Made by a program: the position numbers and the translations under genes
Shown here: in pieces, positions 5,314 through 7,663 of the stretch
How positions within the stretch are numbered: the first letter of the stretch is position 1
How the letters are laid out: every line of letters begins with the position of its first letter
NCBI GenBank assembly: GCA_029858245.1
Contig: JAOUFL010000106.1
Span: 1 to 7,663 of the forward strand
Length of the DNA stretch: 7,663 nucleotides
Direction of reading: 5' to 3'
Source: Candidatus Zixiibacteriota bacterium
GTDB lineage: Bacteria > Zixibacteria > MSB-5A5 > RBG-16-43-9
The notes under the pieces: model-generated
Told to the model about the DNA's origin: nothing
The model's database searches: none
What the model saw: the letters and a program-made list of their open reading frames with translations, nothing else

Positions 5314-6960
5314 TTATAGCTCTCTCCAGCTATTATTTACTATCTTATAAGTATAAGTATAAACTGTTCCTCCTCCCGGCATACCCGGAGGTAGATTATC
5401 TACTATTGAAGGAACCCAGTATAAGTCCGGTACATTGGTAATGTCGAAATAGTTAGAGACCAATGCTCCAGCCACACCGTTCTGCTTGGAATTGTAGATG
5501 GTTTCCTGAGCATAAAATGCTCCCATCAGATTAAGCTGGGCATCTCCCGGACCGGTTCCGATATTTATGTCATGTCGGGCGATAAAACCAATCACATCAT
5601 CAGTTGGAAACATCCCTTCAGATAACACGTGTGTGTTCACACTGATATCCTGGGTGGCAACCAGAGTTCCCATACCATCGAAAAGCACAGGATTATGACT
5701 CATAGTGCCACTACCCGCATTGATATTTATGTTACCATCAATATAAACTATCCCGCTGATCTGCAAATTACCATTACCATCCATATAAATACTGCCGTTT
5801 GCATTGGATTGAGCGGGGAATTCAACTCCCGGCTGCAGGGTTATATCACCATTTATGACTAAAGCATGAGTAGAAAGATAATCCATATATGAGCTGTAGG
5901 TATATCCGGTATTCGGATCAGTATAAGGCTCGCTTAAATAAGGCATCTGCAAATCATCTTCTAAATCATATGTCTGACTGGTACCATTATCCGAATATAC
6001 ATTGCTTGCTCCTTTGTTACCTGTGTACCCGTCATTTACATAGCACCCATCCATAGTCTCTTTGTCTGAATCACCAGATTCATTTGACTGACCGATGGTT
6101 GCTGTTCCGGATACGCTAACCTGTCCGTGCTTGACCCTGAACTCAGCTTCCATATAGGAAACCACTTCCCCATTAAAGGTAGTAGTATCCAATGCTGGGA
6201 CTCGACTGGACAATTCGGATGGAATACCCGTGTAGTTATTGAAAACCCCGGCAGCACCGGATATATCATAAGCTAAGTCAACCACAGTTAACATACCGTC
6301 ATAGCTGCCGCTTCCATTAACATCAGAATATGTTTCCGCATCATCCCACTGACCGTCCCCGTCTAAATCTTTTGTTAGGGGTTCACCCATATCCCAGTTG
6401 CCATCACCGTTTAAATCCGTATAATTATCCGCATCATCCCACTGACCGTTGCCATTGGCATCAGTGAAGGGCTCTCCTTCTCCCATTATATGAACAGGAC
6501 CATGAAACCTGACGTTCCCGGCAATTGCTTTTCCTGCCTGACCAACTCCAGCAAAGGTTATGTTATTCCAGATATTTAATGGATTTCTGGTTCTTTTTAC
6601 TATAACCTGAACCTGGCTTTCTCCCTCTTCTGCATTTCCGGTTGAGGTCAAGGTTTTGTAGGGAATTGCACCGGCTATATCTATGTTGTAGGTTCCTCCT
6701 CCCAGAGCAGGGCTTCCATTTATAAGCATTTCCAGGGTATCGTTGTTAAGCATATTAGGATTACTCTTCAATACCCCCATTCCATATTCTAATCCGGCTT
6801 CCGCTACATAAAAGGAAGAGGTCTTCTCCTTTATGTTTTCGGAAATATCCATATCAGTAACTGACGTGGTTATAGCAGCCACAAAAACGAGGGTAAGCAT
6901 AACCATCAGTATAAGTGCTAAAAGCAGAGCTGAACCTTTTTCCTCTATTATATATCGCAT
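5314..6960 (-). CDS. Large PilX_N-type minor pilin with EF-hand-like calcium repeats
   Basis: This 548-residue prepilin-like protein starts MRYIIEEKG|SALLLALILM, with probable peptidase cleavage after Gly9. Mature position 5 is Leu, not Glu, as is common in the PilX/GspK branch. SSFYVAEAGLEYGMG (residues 48-62) matches the conserved part of PilX_N (AxEAGL). Residues 167-221 hold four EF-hand-like loops. From about 365 to 485 the chain is rich in short hydrophobic beta strands with recurring Gly/Asn turns, suggesting a beta-solenoid-like body (inference). The C-terminal stretch with NYFDITNVPDLYWVPS and NLPPGMPGG resembles conserved C-termini I recall from PilX-like proteins of uncultivated bacteria, which I could not check. 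PilX in Pseudomonas is under 200 residues, so this is an unusually large tip candidate. By analogy with GspK it may cap the minor-pilin complex. AAGGAGG lies 6 nt before the ATG and overlaps the pilW stop. It is not named pilX because only the N-terminal domain matches. Confidence 0.88.
   Translation of the reverse strand: MRYIIEEKGSALLLALILMVMLTLVFVAAITTSVTDMDISENIKEKTSSFYVAEAGLEYGMGVLKSNPNMLNNDTLEMLINGSPALGGGTYNIDIAGAIPYKTLTSTGNAEEGESQVQVIVKRTRNPLNIWNNITFAGVGQAGKAIAGNVRFHGPVHIMGEGEPFTDANGNGQWDDADNYTDLNGDGNWDMGEPLTKDLDGDGQWDDAETYSDVNGSGSYDGMLTVVDLAYDISGAAGVFNNYTGIPSELSSRVPALDTTTFNGEVVSYMEAEFRVKHGQVSVSGTATIGQSNESGDSDKETMDGCYVNDGYTGNKGASNVYSDNGTSQTYDLEDDLQMPYLSEPYTDPNTGYTYSSYMDYLSTHALVINGDITLQPGVEFPAQSNANGSIYMDGNGNLQISGIVYIDGNININAGSGTMSHNPVLFDGMGTLVATQDISVNTHVLSEGMFPTDDVIGFIARHDINIGTGPGDAQLNLMGAFYAQETIYNSKQNGVAGALVSNYFDITNVPDLYWVPSIVDNLPPGMPGGGTVYTYTYKIVNNSWREL
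6298..6462 (-). repeat. Four EF-hand-like calcium-loop repeats in the PilX-like protein
   Basis: Residues 167-221 of the PilX-like protein contain four loops spaced 15, 16 and 15 residues apart. They are DANGNGQWDDAD (167-178), DLNGDGNWDMGE (182-193), DLDGDGQWDDAE (198-209) and a degenerate DVNGSGSYDGML (213-224; its last residues run just past the end of this feature). The first three fit the 12-residue EF-hand loop with oxygen-bearing residues at positions 1, 3, 5, 9 and 12 and Gly at 6. The second and third have the ideal Glu at 12. The fourth has Ser at 5 and Leu at 12 and may not bind. Calcium binding is inferred from the motif. Confidence 0.85.
6335..6449 (-). repeat. 22-bp direct repeat pair inside the calcium array
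   Basis: An identical 22-base stretch occurs at 6335-6356 and 6428-6449, offset by exactly 93 bp (31 codons). It covers the 'G-Q-W-D-D-A' part of loops 1 and 3. The offset equals two loop units, so loops 3-4 look like an in-frame duplicate of loops 1-2, with loop 4 having since decayed. Confidence 0.75.
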
Positions 6961-6966
6961 TACAAA

Positions 6967-6973
6967 CCTCCTT
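6967..6973 (-). promoter_or_regulatory. Strong Shine-Dalgarno site of the PilX-like gene, overlapping the pilW stop
   Basis: AAGGAGG lies 6 nt before the ATG at 6960, and its first two bases are the end of the pilW TAA stop codon (6974-6972). This arrangement is typical of translational coupling, letting ribosomes finishing pilW re-initiate. It is the strongest RBS in the minor-pilin part of the window. Confidence 0.7.
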
Positions 6974-7514
6974 ATATTGTGTTCCTGACTTTCACAAAAG
7001 AACTTAAAATCCTTCTTCTATATTTATCCCCGATGTAACTTTGATCTCTGTTTTCCTCACGGGCAACTATTCTTACATAAACAAGCTGTCCGCTCTGGGT
7101 GAACGAAAGCGAGTCAATGTTCTCAGCAAAAACCTGAGCTGCAGATAACCCTATCCTTTTCATCAAATGCGGGTGTAAAGAATCTGCTCGTGAAATATAA
7201 TAATATATCGAGTCAGTTTGAGTACTGTCCTTATAATATACAGCTATACTATTGGCTCCCACCGAGATGGAGGGATGTCCTACCAGTCCGTACCCGGCTT
7301 TTCTTATGTTTTTAGCGATCTCATCCATTGCAACCCGGGCATTCTGCTGCATATCCGAAACATCCTCCTGAACTAAAAACTGGTTATGCTGAGTCACGTA
7401 AAAGCTTAATACTGCAGCTCCAATTAGCACCGTGAGGAAAACAGCTATCATTAGCTCAATTAAACTTATTCCTTTTTCAGTCAGGATCTTAAATTCTCTA
7501 ATTAATTTTCTCAT
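6972..7514 (-). CDS. pilW: PilW-like minor pilin
   Basis: This 180-residue prepilin has a leader ending LTEKG, with probable cleavage after Gly15, and a mature start ISLIELMIAVFLTVLIGAAV with Glu at mature position 5. The QQNARVAMDEIAKNIRKAGY motif (residues 56-75) is the hallmark of the PilW family, just after the N-terminal helix. The remainder, to residue 180, is a modest beta-rich head with no cysteine, shorter than Pseudomonas PilW (about 270 residues). PilW, PilV, PilX and FimT normally form the priming complex at the pilus tip, and this gene lies between a PilV-like and a PilX-like gene in that standard order. GAGG lies 6 nt before the ATG, and the upstream gene ends in TAATAA directly abutting this ATG, so coupled translation is very likely. 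GspJ is the type II secretion equivalent, but the surrounding pilMNOPQ genes favour PilW. Confidence 0.87.
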   Translation of the reverse strand: MRKLIREFKILTEKGISLIELMIAVFLTVLIGAAVLSFYVTQHNQFLVQEDVSDMQQNARVAMDEIAKNIRKAGYGLVGHPSISVGANSIAVYYKDSTQTDSIYYYISRADSLHPHLMKRIGLSAAQVFAENIDSLSFTQSGQLVYVRIVAREENRDQSYIGDKYRRRILSSFVKVRNTI

Positions 7515-7517
7515 TTA

Positions 7518-7663
7518 TTACCTCATTTTATAAGTGTAATAATTAACTGTTCTGTTTCGTTCTGCCTTATCCGTCCAGTTAACTGTTACCCGGATACGAT
7601 ATACACCTGCAGGGACAGAGACGTCGGTTGTATCAACATCCACCCTGGTAGTCCTGGTGGATG
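7518..7663 (-). CDS. PilV-like minor pilin, C-terminal fragment (5' end outside the window)
   Basis: The open frame enters from the right edge and ends at TAA 7520-7518, followed at once by a second in-frame TAA at 7517-7515. About 47 residues are visible. They include VDVDTTDVSVPAGVYRIRVT, then VNWTDKAERNRTVNYYTYKMR at the C-terminus. The 'RVTVNWTDKxxRNRTV' ending resembles the C-terminal strands of PilV-type minor pilins, where a 'V-x-V-x-W-x-D' strand is followed by a basic-flanked final strand. Position immediately upstream of pilW also fits pilV. The diagnostic prepilin leader lies outside the window, so the family call rests on the C-terminus and gene order only. Confidence 0.72.
   Translation of the reverse strand, partial: STRTTRVDVDTTDVSVPAGVYRIRVTVNWTDKAERNRTVNYYTYKMR

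Noticed and set aside
6036..6269. Minus-strand open frame of 77 codons inside the PilX-like gene
   Set aside because: It is an out-of-frame shadow of the large minor pilin gene, with no RBS or family features.
6298..6462. Dockerin or thrombospondin type 3 domain instead of a simple calcium array
   Set aside because: Dockerins need two loop-helix segments with specific helix residues. Here the loops are 15-16 residues apart with no helix between them, and the cysteines of thrombospondin repeats are absent.
4790..7663. Type II secretion pseudopilins (GspH/I/J/K) rather than T4P minor pilins
   Set aside because: The order resembles GspH-I-J-K in reverse and the families are related, but the adjoining pilM-N-O-P-Q set with a PilP domain and PilQ-type secretin favours a type IV pilus.

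Overview
The window is one continuous block of type IV pilus (T4P) genes, all read from the minus strand. The secretin gene (pilQ) implies a diderm, Gram-negative-type bacterium. The DNA is moderately AT-rich. No marker in the window fixes the lineage. The EF-hand-like 'NGDGxWD' repeats in a very large PilX-like minor pilin, and the AMIN domain sitting on PilP instead of PilQ, suggest an uncultivated non-proteobacterial lineage (perhaps FCB-like). That is a low-confidence inference.

In transcription order (high to low coordinates) there are two modules. The minor-pilin module holds the 3' end of a PilV-like gene (7663-7518), a PilW-like gene (7514-6972), a large PilX_N-type gene (6960-5314) and a FimT/GspH-like gene (5287-4790). 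After a 162-bp AT-rich gap comes the alignment/secretin module: pilM (4627-3575), pilN (3573-2878), pilO (2842-2258), pilP with an N-terminal AMIN domain (2241-1024) and pilQ (1018 to beyond position 1, truncated by the window). Apart from the 162-bp gap, spacings are 1 to 35 nt, and several stop codons touch or overlap the next Shine-Dalgarno sequence. Each module therefore looks translationally coupled. The gap is the only plausible internal promoter site.

From family knowledge, the minor pilins are cleaved by prepilin peptidase after the Gly of their leaders and form a priming complex at the pilus tip. Cytoplasmic PilM binds the PilN N-terminus (INLLP motif). PilN and PilO pair in the inner membrane and periplasm. 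PilP links PilN/PilO to the outer-membrane secretin PilQ, through which the fibre exits. No major pilin, ATPase (PilB/PilT), PilC, prepilin peptidase or PilY1 is in the window.

The cluster is a recognisable system, not a new one. Its unusual points are: (i) an AMIN-PilP fusion joined by a Lys/Glu-rich linker of about 160 residues, with no lipobox, beside a PilQ that has no AMIN; (ii) a 548-residue PilX-like minor pilin carrying four EF-hand-like calcium loops and a beta-rich, repeat-like C-terminal body; (iii) a 93-bp-offset internal duplication in that calcium array and a perfect 12-bp tandem duplication in pilM; (iv) an all-A/T inverted repeat in the gap between the modules. I see no tRNA, rRNA, CRISPR, insertion sequence or integrase.
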